This document shows, one piece after another, positions 7,740 to 15,562 of a stretch of DNA of 33,228 nucleotides. A program made the position numbers and the translations under genes. The stretch's first letter is position 1, and each line of letters opens with the position of its first letter. Origin of the DNA: an uncultured Verrucomicrobia subdivision 3 bacterium (GTDB lineage: Bacteria; Verrucomicrobiota; Verrucomicrobiia; Limisphaerales; UBA11358); the NCBI GenBank assembly GCA_903922735.1, contig CAIXUZ010000058.1, positions 1-33,228 of the forward strand, in the 5' to 3' direction. Under the pieces are notes generated by a model. That model had not been told where the DNA came from and searched no databases. It worked only from the letters and a program-made list of their open reading frames with translations.

Positions 7740-8725
7740 ACACCGTTACGCCGCCCGAATATCTGCCGGATCCCGCCCGCGACACGACGCGCTTCACGCG
7801 GCACTTCCGCGCGGAGAAATTTGATTTCTGGTCGTTCTTTTTCAGCGGCCTGACCGGGCTGGCCACGCTGTTCATCCTTGCCATCCTTGCGACCATTTTG
7901 CTGAACATCATCGTCAACGGCTGGAGCGCCATTTCCTGGCATTTCGTGTCCACGATCCCGAAGAAGGATTTCTTCGACGCGAACACCACCGGTGTTTTGC
8001 CGATGATTGTCGGCACGGCGTTCCGCGTGATCGTGATGACGATTTTCGTGATCCCGGTCGGCGTCATCACCGCGATTTACCTGACGGAATACGCGGCCAA
8101 CACCTCCCTTATCACCCGTATCATCCGCGCTGCGGTCAACAACCTCGCCGGCGTGCCGTCGATTGTCTTTGGCCTGTTTGGCCTCGGCTTCTTCATCAAC
8201 TTCATCGGCAAAAACATGGACCGGCTGCTGCACCACGCCGATGCCGTCTGGGGCCAGCCCGCCCTCATCTGGGCGTCGCTCACGCTGGCGGTAATGACCC
8301 TGCCGGTGGTGATCGTCGCCACGGAAGAATCTTTGAAGGCCATCCCGCCCGGCTTGCGCGAGGCGAGTCTGGCGCTGGGCGCAACCAAGTTGGAAACGAT
8401 CATGAAAATCATCCTGCCGCAGGCGCTGCCGGGCATCATGACCGGCGGCATTCTCGCCGTGAGCCGCGCGGCGGGCGAGGTCGCGCCGATCCTGTTTACC
8501 GGCGTGGCGTATTACATGGCGTCTCTCCCCAGCCACTTGAGCGACCAGTTCATGGATCTGGGTTACCATGTCTTTGTGCTGTCCACGCAGTCGCCGAACA
8601 TCGAGCAGACCCGGCCCATCCTTTACGCCACGGTGCTGACGCTGCTGTTGTTGACCTTTGCGCTGAATATCGTCGCCATCCTCATTCGCGCCCGGGTGCG
8701 GAAGCAACTGCGGGCGCTCGGTTGA
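7736..8725 (+). CDS. pstA: Phosphate ABC transporter permease PstA
   Basis: This is the second permease subunit of the Pst importer (329 aa). The first membrane segment is near residues 45-65, followed by blocks typical of the family: FVIPVGVITAIYLTEYA, NNLAGVPSIVFGLFGLGFF, and the coupling helix ESLKAIPPGLREASLALGATKLETIMKIILPQALPGIMTG. AAGEVAPILFTGVAYYM follows. The start overlaps the pstC stop (ATGA). Only 21 bp separate the end from pstB, so the genes are co-transcribed. Confidence 0.96.
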   Translation: MNTVTPPEYLPDPARDTTRFTRHFRAEKFDFWSFFFSGLTGLATLFILAILATILLNIIVNGWSAISWHFVSTIPKKDFFDANTTGVLPMIVGTAFRVIVMTIFVIPVGVITAIYLTEYAANTSLITRIIRAAVNNLAGVPSIVFGLFGLGFFINFIGKNMDRLLHHADAVWGQPALIWASLTLAVMTLPVVIVATEESLKAIPPGLREASLALGATKLETIMKIILPQALPGIMTGGILAVSRAAGEVAPILFTGVAYYMASLPSHLSDQFMDLGYHVFVLSTQSPNIEQTRPILYATVLTLLLLTFALNIVAILIRARVRKQLRALG

Positions 8726-8746
8726 ACCGTTGAAATTATTTTCGTT

Positions 8747-9565
8747 ATGGCTGAAATCACGATTCCAAAATTAGCTCCGCAGGAACGAGCCGCTGCCCCG
8801 GGGGCTGTCGGCCCGCCGCTCATCCGGATTGAGGATGTTTCGCTTTATTATGGCACGAACCGGGCGCTGAAGAACATCTCGCTGAACCTCGGCGAACGGG
8901 TCGTCACGGCGTTCATCGGGCCGAGTGGCTGCGGCAAATCCACTTTGCTCCGCTGCCTGAACCGCATGAACGACCTGATTGACAACGTTCGTATTGAGGG
9001 CGCCATCAAGATCGGCGGCCACGAGATTAATGCGCCCGATGTGGATGCGATCGAGCTCCGCAAGCGCGTCGGCATGGTTTTTCAGAAGTCGAATCCCTTT
9101 CCCAAATCCATCTACGAGAATGTCGCCTACGGCCTGCGGTTGCACGGGGTGAAAGCCAGATCTGAACTGGATGTCCGCATCGAGGAAAGCCTCCGCAGCG
9201 CGGCCCTGTGGGACGAAGTGAAGGATCGCCTCCATTCCAGCGCGCTTGGACTTTCGGGCGGCCAGCAGCAGCGGTTGTGCATCGCCCGCGCCATCGCCAT
9301 CAAGCCGGAGATCATTTTAATGGATGAGCCGGCCAGCGCGCTGGATCCGCTGGCCACCGCGCGCATTGAGGAATTGATTTTGGAACTGAAAAAGGACTTC
9401 ACCATCGTCATCGTCACGCACAACATGCAGCAGGCGGCGCGCATCTCGGATTACACCGCATTTTTCTATATCGGCGAACTGGTGGAATATGACACGACGG
9501 CGAAGATTTTTACCAACCCATCAAAACGGCAGACGGAGGATTATGTGACTGGTCGGTTCGGTTGA
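8747..9565 (+). CDS. pstB: Phosphate ABC transporter ATPase PstB
   Basis: The ATP-hydrolysing subunit that powers phosphate import (272 aa, normal length). Walker A is GPSGCGKST at residues 58-66; the signature LSGGQQQR and Walker [14 protein letters not shown] follow, with the switch His in [27 protein letters not shown] and [25 protein letters not shown] are specific to PstB. It is 21 bp from pstA and 20 bp from phoU. Confidence 0.97.
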   Translation: MAEITIPKLAPQERAAAPGAVGPPLIRIEDVSLYYGTNRALKNISLNLGERVVTAFIGPSGCGKSTLLRCLNRMNDLIDNVRIEGAIKIGGHEINAPDVDAIELRKRVGMVFQKSNPFPKSIYENVAYGLRLHGVKARSELDVRIEESLRSAALWDEVKDRLHSSALGLSGGQQQRLCIARAIAIKPEIILMDEPASALDPLATARIEELILELKKDFTIVIVTHNMQQAARISDYTAFFYIGELVEYDTTAKIFTNPSKRQTEDYVTGRFG

Positions 9566-9585
9566 GCTGATTTCACCCCACCCAT

Positions 9586-10257
9586 ATGGAAAATCATTTT
9601 GAAATAGGCATTGAAGCGTTGCGGCAAAAGCTGCTGCTGATGGCCAGTCACGCCGAATCCGCCGTCAACCAGTCCGTTCAGGCGCTCACCCGGCGCGACC
9701 ACGACCTCGCCTTGCGCGTCAAGGCTGATGACGTGGTCATCGACCAGTTCGAAGTGGAGATTGATGAGCTGGCCATCCAGCTGCTCACCAAGGCGCCGCT
9801 GGCCACGAGTCTCCGGCTTGTCACCGTGGCCATGAAAATCTCGCAGGACCTCGAGCGCATCGGGGACGAGGCGTCAAAAATCGCCAAGCGCGCCCGCGAC
9901 CTGTCGCAGGAGCCGCCGGTGAAGCTTCCGCTCGAATTGCCCGACATGGCCAATCGCGTGCTGACCATGCTCAAGGCGGCGATGGACGCATTTGTCAACC
10001 GCGACTCCGCCGCCGCCCGCGCCATCATTCCGCAAGACCGGGAAGTGGACACGCTCAACAAGCGGATCCACGCGGCCTTGGCGAAACACATGACGGAAAA
10101 TCCTGATACCATCAGCCGCTGCCTGCACTGGATGGTCGCCGCCAAGAGCCTTGAACGCATCGCGGACCACGCCACCAACATTGCCGAGGATGTCGTGTTT
10201 CTCTGCGAGGCCGAGGATATCCGCCATGCCGGCATTAAAAACGCGGCCGGCGAATAA
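9586..10257 (+). CDS. phoU: Phosphate signalling protein PhoU
   Basis: PhoU is a cytoplasmic six-helix protein that links the Pst transporter to the PhoR/PhoB two-component system and restrains phosphate uptake. The 223-aa length is standard. Two copies of the metal-binding motif are recognisable: MKISQDLERIGDEASKIAKRA near residue 90 and MVAAKSLERIADHATNIAEDVVFL near residue 190. It is the last gene of the pst operon. The tmRNA-type island begins about 215 bp downstream. Confidence 0.96.
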   Translation: MENHFEIGIEALRQKLLLMASHAESAVNQSVQALTRRDHDLALRVKADDVVIDQFEVEIDELAIQLLTKAPLATSLRLVTVAMKISQDLERIGDEASKIAKRARDLSQEPPVKLPLELPDMANRVLTMLKAAMDAFVNRDSAAARAIIPQDREVDTLNKRIHAALAKHMTENPDTISRCLHWMVAAKSLERIADHATNIAEDVVFLCEAEDIRHAGIKNAAGE

Positions 10258-10606
10258 TCCAGGTGTTGATCTTGGCATTGGGTTAAGTCCTAGTTTTCCT
10301 ATGGTGTTTATCCATTCCCTGCATAGGAAGCTTCCGTGGCTTCTCATCGCCGCCGGTTGAGTCCCTCTGGAAGCCGTATCAGGAAAAATCAATTCGCGCT
10401 TTGCTCTACCTTGCGCTCAATGAATACAAACGCGTTCAGTTAACAAAATTGTCAATGTTGCGCAGGACAAAAAATGGTGGAGGCGGCGGGAATTGAATCC
10501 ATTAGATAAATTCATACACCTGTTCCTAGCCGCATAAACATTGGCGTATCTTCGTGTCGTTTTGTATGCTCATGCACACACACGAACCAAAACAGGGTTT
10601 TTCCAG
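10258..10606. other. Non-coding junction between phoU and the island
   Basis: No credible gene is seen. The left 216 bp are the end of the phosphate locus. The att copy lies at 10474-10497. The rest leads to the phage-derived lipoprotein gene, which ends at 10607. No clear terminator hairpin was found. Confidence 0.5.
10474..10497 (-). other. Distal attachment site: duplicate of the tmRNA 3' end
   Basis: These 24 bp are identical to 27454-27477, the T-arm, acceptor and CCA end of the tmRNA gene; after one mismatch the next two bases also agree. Nothing else of tmRNA is present here. Such a duplicate is what site-specific integration by a tyrosine recombinase leaves at the far end of an island. 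Confidence 0.88.
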
Positions 10607-11308
10607 TCAGTTTTTGTCTGGAGTTTTCCCCGGTGACTCCGGAATTTTAGCCGCCTTTGTCGCATCCACAATGCCCCGCAATTGACCGTGACGATGTGCA
10701 AAAAACCATATACCCACCGCCGCGCCAACGCCAAGTAAAATCAAAAGTTCATTCCCGACGATAACGGTCGGCAACACGATGAGCGCCAGACCGCCGGCCG
10801 TGATCGCCGCGCTCGTTGTCACGCTCCCGATGATGGCCTTGAGCGGCGGATAAAACATCGACGCAATGCCGAACAGGAACACGACCACACCGACCCACAC
10901 GATGCCCTTGAGGCTAGCCAGCTTTGCGCTTAATTCGCGCGCCGTGTCCTTCTGAGCCGCGCCAAGCTCGCTCTTGGCTCGCGTCTCTTCATGCTCGGTC
11001 ACCGGCATCGGCGCGCTGAGTATCATGGTTTGCGCATTGGTTACGGGCGCTCCGCTCGCGTCGGCAGACACTCGCGTCTCCACCAGCCGAGAACCGGCCG
11101 GCACGGTGTAAGACTTGGTGCGAACCGTTTCCTGATCCTGCTTTGACACCGCCGCCGGGTTGTCGGATTGCACAACGGCTTGCTCGATGCGTCCAGCCGA
11201 CTGACTGGTCGTGGCCTTGCCGCCCTTGAGCGGTGCGATGGTGCAGCCAGCCAGCAGACCGGCCGCGGCGATGATGGTAAAATCAACGAGTAGGTTTTTC
11301 GTTTTCAT
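10607..11308 (-). CDS. Phage-type lipoprotein with membrane segments
   Basis: The 233-aa protein begins with a lipoprotein signal peptide ending in a lipobox (LLAGC, Cys at residue 22). A polar middle follows with a possible coiled coil (TEHEETRAKSELGAAQKDTARELSAKLASL). Three hydrophobic segments come near residues 133-150, 160-180 and 185-205, then a basic tail. I recognise no family. Its place at the end of a phage-like minus-strand run, after a small holin-like protein, suggests a lysis or envelope role. It is the gene nearest the distal att site. Confidence 0.7.
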   Translation of the reverse strand: MKTKNLLVDFTIIAAAGLLAGCTIAPLKGGKATTSQSAGRIEQAVVQSDNPAAVSKQDQETVRTKSYTVPAGSRLVETRVSADASGAPVTNAQTMILSAPMPVTEHEETRAKSELGAAQKDTARELSAKLASLKGIVWVGVVVFLFGIASMFYPPLKAIIGSVTTSAAITAGGLALIVLPTVIVGNELLILLGVGAAVGIWFFAHRHGQLRGIVDATKAAKIPESPGKTPDKN

Positions 11309-11331
11309 AAAATCATTGGTCTCGCCGGAAA

Positions 11332-11625
11332 TTATTTTGGCCCGTCCGGCACGGACTTCGTGTGTTGATCAAACAAAATGCTGATGCGGTCTACCGTGCG
11401 GGCCATCACCGCCTGATTTTCGGCCAGCGTCGCCAGGCTCTTTTTCATGTCGCGCCGCTCCTCGATAGAATAACTCTCGCGCAATTCGACGGCGGAAATT
11501 CGCTTGTCCATGTTCATCCAAAGGCCGATGACCGCCGCCGCAATGGACAGCAGTTGCAGCACGTTCCCCAGCGTGATCTCCGGAATGAACCGGAACTTTT
11601 TCAGATTTTGAATTTGCTCAGTCAT
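11332..11625 (-). CDS. Small phage holin-like membrane protein
   Basis: The 97-aa product has one hydrophobic segment near residues 20-38 (TLGNVLQLLSIAAAVIGLWMN) followed by a charged, coiled-coil-like stretch (ELRESYSIEERRDMKKSLATLAE). This single-pass plus coiled-coil layout is common in small phage membrane proteins near lysis genes. The start ATG overlaps the stop of the upstream phage gene as ATGA, so it belongs to the same late transcript. Specific function is not established. Confidence 0.7.
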   Translation of the reverse strand: MTEQIQNLKKFRFIPEITLGNVLQLLSIAAAVIGLWMNMDKRISAVELRESYSIEERRDMKKSLATLAENQAVMARTVDRISILFDQHTKSVPDGPK

Positions 11626-12464
11626 ACGCGGACAAGTTTCACTGACCCGCTTTTCGATTTATTCGGCACCCCGAATTTCGCCAGCAACGCTTGGACGACG
11701 GCGGGAATGATCGGCCGCGTGTCGGCCTTGTTGTAACCCGTCTGCGTGCCGCCGACATTTTGATAACTCAAACCTTCGCCCGGCGGAGCAGCGGTGCGGT
11801 CGGTGATGATGAGTTCCCGGGCCAGCTCGCACGTCGCATGGACAATGGCCTTCGGCACCAGATTCTCAGGCAATTCGTCTTCCTCATCTGGGATGCGGCA
11901 CTGCCGCCGCGGCCATTGCAGAGATTGCGTCGCCACGGCGCGAAAGCCGCTGAAGTGGTATTCCACATCAATCAATCGCGTCGCCATCACCAGCGCCGCC
12001 GTTTTTTTATCCGTCGTCGCGCTCGTCCACGCCGTTGCATAGAGGTGCCCGGCGTGATACGCATTGCCGTCTTCCACGCTCGCGTAGCTGTTCGCATTGG
12101 CCAGACCAACGCCGGTTTCCTTGATGACGCCAAAGACATCCGGATCTTTCAACTCGACATCAATAATTGCCGAGAACGGCCCCGCCGGATCGGTGTAATT
12201 ATTGAACCGCAACTTCACCTGGTAGTGAATCGGATCAGCACTCGCCGCGCAGAGATGTCCAATCGTGAAAGCCCGGGCGGAAAAGCCAACCGTGCCCCAT
12301 TTCGAAAAATCGGCATCCACGAACACCCGGCGAATCCAAATTTCAGTGTCGCCCATCGTCTGGCCGGTGGCATCCCAGGTAAAAGCGCCGTTGATGTCCC
12401 AACGATCCGCCCACGTCGCCCCGTAAACGCCGCTCAAGCTTGTGATGACTGGTGCGTTAATCAT
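11622..12464 (-). CDS. Phage protein with C-terminal DnaT-like domain
   Basis: From about residue 115 the 280-aa product reads ETGVGLANANSYASVEDGNAYH, ATRLIDVEYHFSGFRA, LQWPRRQC and VPKAIVHATCELARELI. This is the pattern of the DnaT-like family found in many tailed phages near the head-tail connector genes. The first ~110 residues (with WDINGAFTWDATGQTMGDTEIWIRRVFVDADFSKWG) are a separate domain I do not recognise, so the gene looks like a fusion. The ATG at 12464 is chosen because the stop of an upstream phage frame overlaps it (ATGA). Part of a prophage remnant. Confidence 0.75.
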   Translation of the reverse strand: MINAPVITSLSGVYGATWADRWDINGAFTWDATGQTMGDTEIWIRRVFVDADFSKWGTVGFSARAFTIGHLCAASADPIHYQVKLRFNNYTDPAGPFSAIIDVELKDPDVFGVIKETGVGLANANSYASVEDGNAYHAGHLYATAWTSATTDKKTAALVMATRLIDVEYHFSGFRAVATQSLQWPRRQCRIPDEEDELPENLVPKAIVHATCELARELIITDRTAAPPGEGLSYQNVGGTQTGYNKADTRPIIPAVVQALLAKFGVPNKSKSGSVKLVRV

Positions 12465-12526
12465 GCCAGGACGAGTTCGAGCCGCGCCAAAATGATCCCC
12501 TTGATGGTTTCGTCGGTCCACCGCTG
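12461..12526 (-). pseudogene. C-terminal stub of an upstream phage gene
   Basis: Just upstream of the DnaT-like gene, an in-frame stretch ends RWTDETIKGIILARLELVLA and its stop overlaps the next ATG as ATGA, the coupling seen elsewhere in this phage run. Further upstream the sequence is coding on the other strand for a cysteine desulfurase, so only the last ~20 codons remain. Identity unknown. Confidence 0.5.
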
Positions 12527-12982
12527 ACGCCGTTGGTGTTTGGGGGCGGTCAGGAGCGCGGATTGCGTCCCGGCACCTTGCCGGTGGCCCTGATTGTGGC
12601 GTTTGGAAAGGCGGCGGAAATTGCGGTGCGCGACCACGCCAAGCGCGTGAAACGATGTCAGCAAATCAAGGAACAGGCCCTGGCCACCTTTGCCGGCTTG
12701 GGCGGCATCGTCACCGGCGATCAGGCAAAAGCCTTGCCCAACACCCTGAATGTTTCCCTGCCGGGACTCGACTCCGAGGCGGTTATGGTGGCGCTTAAGG
12801 ATGTTGTGGCCATCTCCAACGGCTCGGCCTGCACGTCGGCCAGCTACACCCCCAGCCACGTCCTCATCGCCATGGATTTATCCGAGGACCACATCAAAGG
12901 CGCCCTCCGCCTCTCCTGGTCCCACCTGACGCCGGAGGTGGACTGGCAGCGAATGGGTGAAAAGGTGAAGGGATTGATGTAG
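12524..12982 (+). pseudogene. Truncated cysteine desulfurase (IscS/DndA-like C-terminal third)
   Basis: The frame starts abruptly at TPLVFGGGQERGLRPGTLP, a block in the middle of aminotransferase class V cysteine desulfurases. It carries SNGSACTSASYTPSHVL with the catalytic Cys loop and ends with GALRLSWSHLTPEVDW. An intact enzyme is about 380-400 aa; here only about 150 C-terminal residues remain, without the PLP lysine, so it cannot be active. The first possible start is an internal TTG at 12533. The wording of the motifs is closer to the DndA type than to housekeeping IscS, by impression only. It abuts the cut phage gene, marking a recombination junction near 12525. Confidence 0.85.
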
Positions 12983-13081
12983 ACCCGCAGTCGTGTAGAG
13001 CAAAAGGGCATTGCATCATTTTGAAAGTTGCACATAAAGAATTTGCTTGCAACGAAACTGGCGGATGTGTGAGAGTCAACC

Positions 13082-13330
13082 ATGCTTAGCCGCGCAAGCA
13101 AACGAACAATTATGGACGAACTGGAAGAAACAAACTCTCTGGTCACTCGCATCGTTACGCAGACAGCGGCGCTTGCAAACCCCATCAAAATGAAAAACCC
13201 TGCCGCCGTCGCACTAGGCAAGCTTGGGGCAAGTAAGGGTGGAAAAGCCAGAGCAAAAAATTTATCACCCGAAAAGCGCCGAGCGATTGCAAGAAAAGCT
13301 GCGCAAACGAGATGGACAACAAGCAAATAG
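13082..13330 (+). CDS. Small basic protein with KGGKARA/RRxIARKAAQxRW motif
   Basis: This 82-aa protein has an acidic-to-neutral N-terminal half and a strongly basic C-terminal half with NPAAVALGKLGASKGGKARAKNLSPEKRRAIARKAAQTRW. The Gly/Lys-rich loop followed by a helix with conserved Arg/Trp is a recurring small-protein pattern in bacteria; its function is unknown to me and nucleic-acid binding is a guess. A weak GAGAG ribosome site precedes the ATG; an in-frame ATG at 13190 would give only the basic half. It lies 19 bp before the SDH-type protease gene on the same strand. Confidence 0.65.
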   Translation: MLSRASKRTIMDELEETNSLVTRIVTQTAALANPIKMKNPAAVALGKLGASKGGKARAKNLSPEKRRAIARKAAQTRWTTSK

Positions 13331-13349
13331 TTTAGGTAAATTATTTGCC

Positions 13350-14264
13350 ATGTCCACCGCCAAGAAATTTACTGCCAGTCCTTTTGTTACTGTTGAAAGG
13401 GAAGTGGGGCAAACCCACGACCGCAGAAAAGGTCTGATTAAAAAGTTGGAAGACCATTATCAGGCCAAGGTGATAACGCTTTTCACTTCGTTTAAGCGTC
13501 CTGATGTCCAAATTGAAGATATGGACGCAGAAATGCTTGAAAGCGTTTTAGCCGCAGAACACAAAGCGGGTGATAAGATTTTGTTGATTATAAATTCTCC
13601 CGGTGGACAGGCTCTGGCTGCGGAAAGAATTGCAAATGTTTGCCGGGCCTATTCCAACAATAATTTTGAAGTTATCGTTCCTCACATGGCGAAATCAGCC
13701 GCCACGATGGTTTGTTTCGGTGCTAAAAAAATCCACATGAGTAAAACAGCCGAGCTTGGCCCCGTTGATCCTCAAGTTCCTTTTTGGCCAGACACTGTAA
13801 GCGAGCCAACCGGCGACAATGCAATTTGGATTTCAGCAGAAGAATATATTCGTTCTTATGAAGAATTGATTTCACAATCCTCCAGCGGTAAAGCCAAGCG
13901 TATCGAGCCATTTATTCAGCAGCTTAACCGATACGACTCAAGATACATTGAACGACTTCGTTCGGTGCAGCAATTGTCCACCGACATTTCGATTAGGTTA
14001 TTGAAGTCGCTAATGATGTCAGGGAAATCCATTGCGAACATCAAAAAAGGCATTGAAGTATTCACTTCGCAGAAAAAACTTAATTCTCACGGCAGAATGA
14101 TAAATCATTCTGAAGCAAAAGAATGCGGACTTAACATCGAAGTAGTTGACCTTCAATCTGCCCAATGGCATCTTATCTGGGAGATTTATGTTAGGGCAGA
14201 TTACGCCGTGTCAATGAGGTGTAGCAAATTGATTGAGACAGCCGAAACCGGACTAAATGGTTAG
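13350..14264 (+). CDS. SDH-type ClpP-like serine protease
   Basis: The 304-aa protein matches the serine dehydrogenase proteinase (SDH/SppA-ClpP crotonase-like) family. ILLIINSPGGQALAAERIANVCRAY is the oxyanion-hole block. IVPHMAKSAATMVCFGAKKIHMSKTAELGPVDPQV holds the nucleophile Ser (in AKSAATM) and the conserved glycine/proline turn. A Lys/His-rich helical C-terminal half follows, with SHGRMINHSEAKECGL. No transmembrane anchor is evident, so it is probably cytoplasmic. The ATG at 13350 is used because residues upstream in frame overlap the preceding gene and look non-coding. The gene is more AT-rich than its surroundings, suggesting recent acquisition. Substrate unknown. Confidence 0.85.
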   Translation: MSTAKKFTASPFVTVEREVGQTHDRRKGLIKKLEDHYQAKVITLFTSFKRPDVQIEDMDAEMLESVLAAEHKAGDKILLIINSPGGQALAAERIANVCRAYSNNNFEVIVPHMAKSAATMVCFGAKKIHMSKTAELGPVDPQVPFWPDTVSEPTGDNAIWISAEEYIRSYEELISQSSSGKAKRIEPFIQQLNRYDSRYIERLRSVQQLSTDISIRLLKSLMMSGKSIANIKKGIEVFTSQKKLNSHGRMINHSEAKECGLNIEVVDLQSAQWHLIWEIYVRADYAVSMRCSKLIETAETGLNG

Positions 14265-14278
14265 GAGGAAGCTGCAAT

Positions 14279-14464
14279 ATGAAAAAGCAACAAAAATTGC
14301 GTCAGGCAAAAATCAGCTTTGAAAAGATGCTGGATATCTTGCGCCCATATTTGCCCAAGGCAGATATACGCCCACCAGAACCACCGAAACAATGGAGACT
14401 AGGGAACGGGTGCGTCAAAATTATCACCCACCCGACCAATACGGGTCGGCTGGCGCAGATTTAA
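14279..14464 (+). CDS. Small protein in the SDH protease operon
   Basis: This 61-aa frame is supported mainly by its strong ribosome site: AGGAGG lies just before it, overlapping the end of the protease gene, 14 bp between stop and start. The sequence has a Lys/Gln-rich helical start (KKQQKLRQAKISFEKMLDIL), a Pro-rich middle and no recognised domain. A rho-independent hairpin follows within 20 bp, so it closes the operon. It may be a partner or regulator of the protease; nothing in the sequence says which. Confidence 0.7.
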   Translation: MKKQQKLRQAKISFEKMLDILRPYLPKADIRPPEPPKQWRLGNGCVKIITHPTNTGRLAQI

Positions 14465-14758
14465 CAATCCTTTGTTCAAGCGGCAGAAATGCCGTTTTTT
14501 TGTTGGGCATACATAGGCGGGCAAGATTAAAGCTGCCATAAATTATATTGACCACCGACAATCGAGTTCAAATCCTGCATTTTCTGATCGATATAAAACA
14601 GTATCCGCGCCAAACCGCGCATGATTGACGTTTTCATTAGCTCGCCATCACCGTGGCTTACTGCGCGTTACGCCCGCGGAGGAGCAGGTCTTACAAATCA
14701 TGTTTGGCGTTAGACGCTCTGGCTTGTTTCCATTCCGCACCTCAATTAATCTCACCCC
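14465..14758. other. Intergenic region with integron attC-like motifs
   Basis: No gene is seen. Besides the terminator, the stop codon of the preceding gene lies in ATTTAAC (14459-14465), which fits the RYYYAAC core of an integron attC site and is followed by CAATCC and GTTCAAGC as in many attC 5' ends. GGCGTTAGACGC at 14706-14717 contains GTTAGAC, fitting the GTTRRRY core. The 250-bp distance is too long for a normal attC, and arm complementarity is poor, so this may be a composite or decayed site, or chance. Confidence 0.3.
14481..14501 (+). terminator. Rho-independent terminator of the protease operon
   Basis: CGGCA, a GAAA tetraloop and TGCCG are followed directly by a run of seven T. 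It lies 17 bp after the stop of the small protein gene. Confidence 0.75.
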
Positions 14759-15349
14759 ATGCAGTCACTGATCTACCAGCGCACCATCATTGGCTATCAC
14801 GGATGCGATAGGGCAGTTGCCAGAAAAGTGCTTTTACATCACAAAGAGTTGAATGCTAGCGAAAACAACCATGACTGGCTGGGTTCGGGGATCTATTTCT
14901 GGGAATATGGGCCTGACCGTGCGATGAGCTGGGCAATTGGTATTTCCAAGCGTCGCCCTGATCGAGTAAAAATTCCTGCAGTTGTCGGTGCGCATATTCA
15001 CTTAGGCATTTGCTTTGATCTGTTGGACATCCGCTTTACATCCATGCTTACCGCACTGTATCCCTTGTTTAAGAGCACTTTAAAAAGACAAGGGGCTCCA
15101 ATGCCAAAAAATGGTCCAGCCCACGGGACGGATCGGGATTTGGTGCTACGCAAACTAGATTGCGCCATGTTGAATTGGGCTATTCCTCAAATAGAAAAGG
15201 TTTTAAAAGTTAAATTTCAAACCATTCGTGGAGTTTTTCAAGAGGGGAAACCTGCTTATCCACGGTCAGGCATTTTGGAAAAATCCCACATTCAGGTTGT
15301 GGTTCGTGACAGCGAGGTCATTTTGGGCTACTTTTTACCAAAGGCTTGA
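14759..15349 (+). CDS. Probable ADP-ribosyltransferase-fold toxin
   Basis: The 196-aa protein starts with GYHGCDRAVARKVLLHHKELNASENNHDWLGSGIYFWEYGPDRAMSWA. The spaced H14, Y46 and E49 (YHG, then GIYFWE) resemble the H-Y-E/NAD-binding core of PARP-like and DUF3990-type proteins that act as toxins. The remainder has no membrane segment or signal peptide. A 69-aa gene starts 3 bp after its stop on the same strand, a typical toxin-antitoxin arrangement. ADP-ribosylation, and any target, are inference from motif and context. The gene is AT-rich compared with the chromosome. Confidence 0.65.
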   Translation: MQSLIYQRTIIGYHGCDRAVARKVLLHHKELNASENNHDWLGSGIYFWEYGPDRAMSWAIGISKRRPDRVKIPAVVGAHIHLGICFDLLDIRFTSMLTALYPLFKSTLKRQGAPMPKNGPAHGTDRDLVLRKLDCAMLNWAIPQIEKVLKVKFQTIRGVFQEGKPAYPRSGILEKSHIQVVVRDSEVILGYFLPKA

Positions 15350-15352
15350 CAC

Positions 15353-15562
15353 ATGGAACGCAAAAGTCAAAATGTTGTTGTGAAACAAATCACCACCAAA
15401 CAATCAACGATTACGGCTCCTCCGACGCCGGACCAGATTGTCGTGGCTATGAAACTTGCTATTAAACAAGTTCGCCAGATGAATCATGCCGAACGCGTTC
15501 AATCCCTAAAGGAAGCTGGCATTTTGAATACTGCCGGCAAGCTCTCCGCCTGTTACCGGTAA
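15353..15562 (+). CDS. Probable antitoxin of the ART-like toxin
   Basis: The 69-aa protein begins 3 bp after the toxin-like gene. Its C-terminal half, MNHAERVQSLKEAGILNTAGKLSACYR, is a short helical segment followed by a turn, a form seen repeatedly in small proteins beside such toxins. The N-terminal half is Lys/Thr/Gln-rich and probably disordered. Its last 10 bp overlap the convergent gene ending at 15553. Role inferred from pairing and size only. Confidence 0.6.
   Translation: MERKSQNVVVKQITTKQSTITAPPTPDQIVVAMKLAIKQVRQMNHAERVQSLKEAGILNTAGKLSACYR

Noticed and set aside
7625..8707. 360-aa minus-strand ORF opposite pstA
   Set aside because: Same kind of antisense shadow; pstA has clear family motifs.
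12461..12859. 132-aa minus-strand ORF across the junction
   Set aside because: Only its last ~20 codons (right of the junction in reading direction) look like a phage gene end; the rest is antisense to the desulfurase fragment.
14570..14590. TTCAAATCC string resembling a tRNA T arm
   Set aside because: The flanking bases do not form a T stem and no acceptor or anticodon arm could be found.
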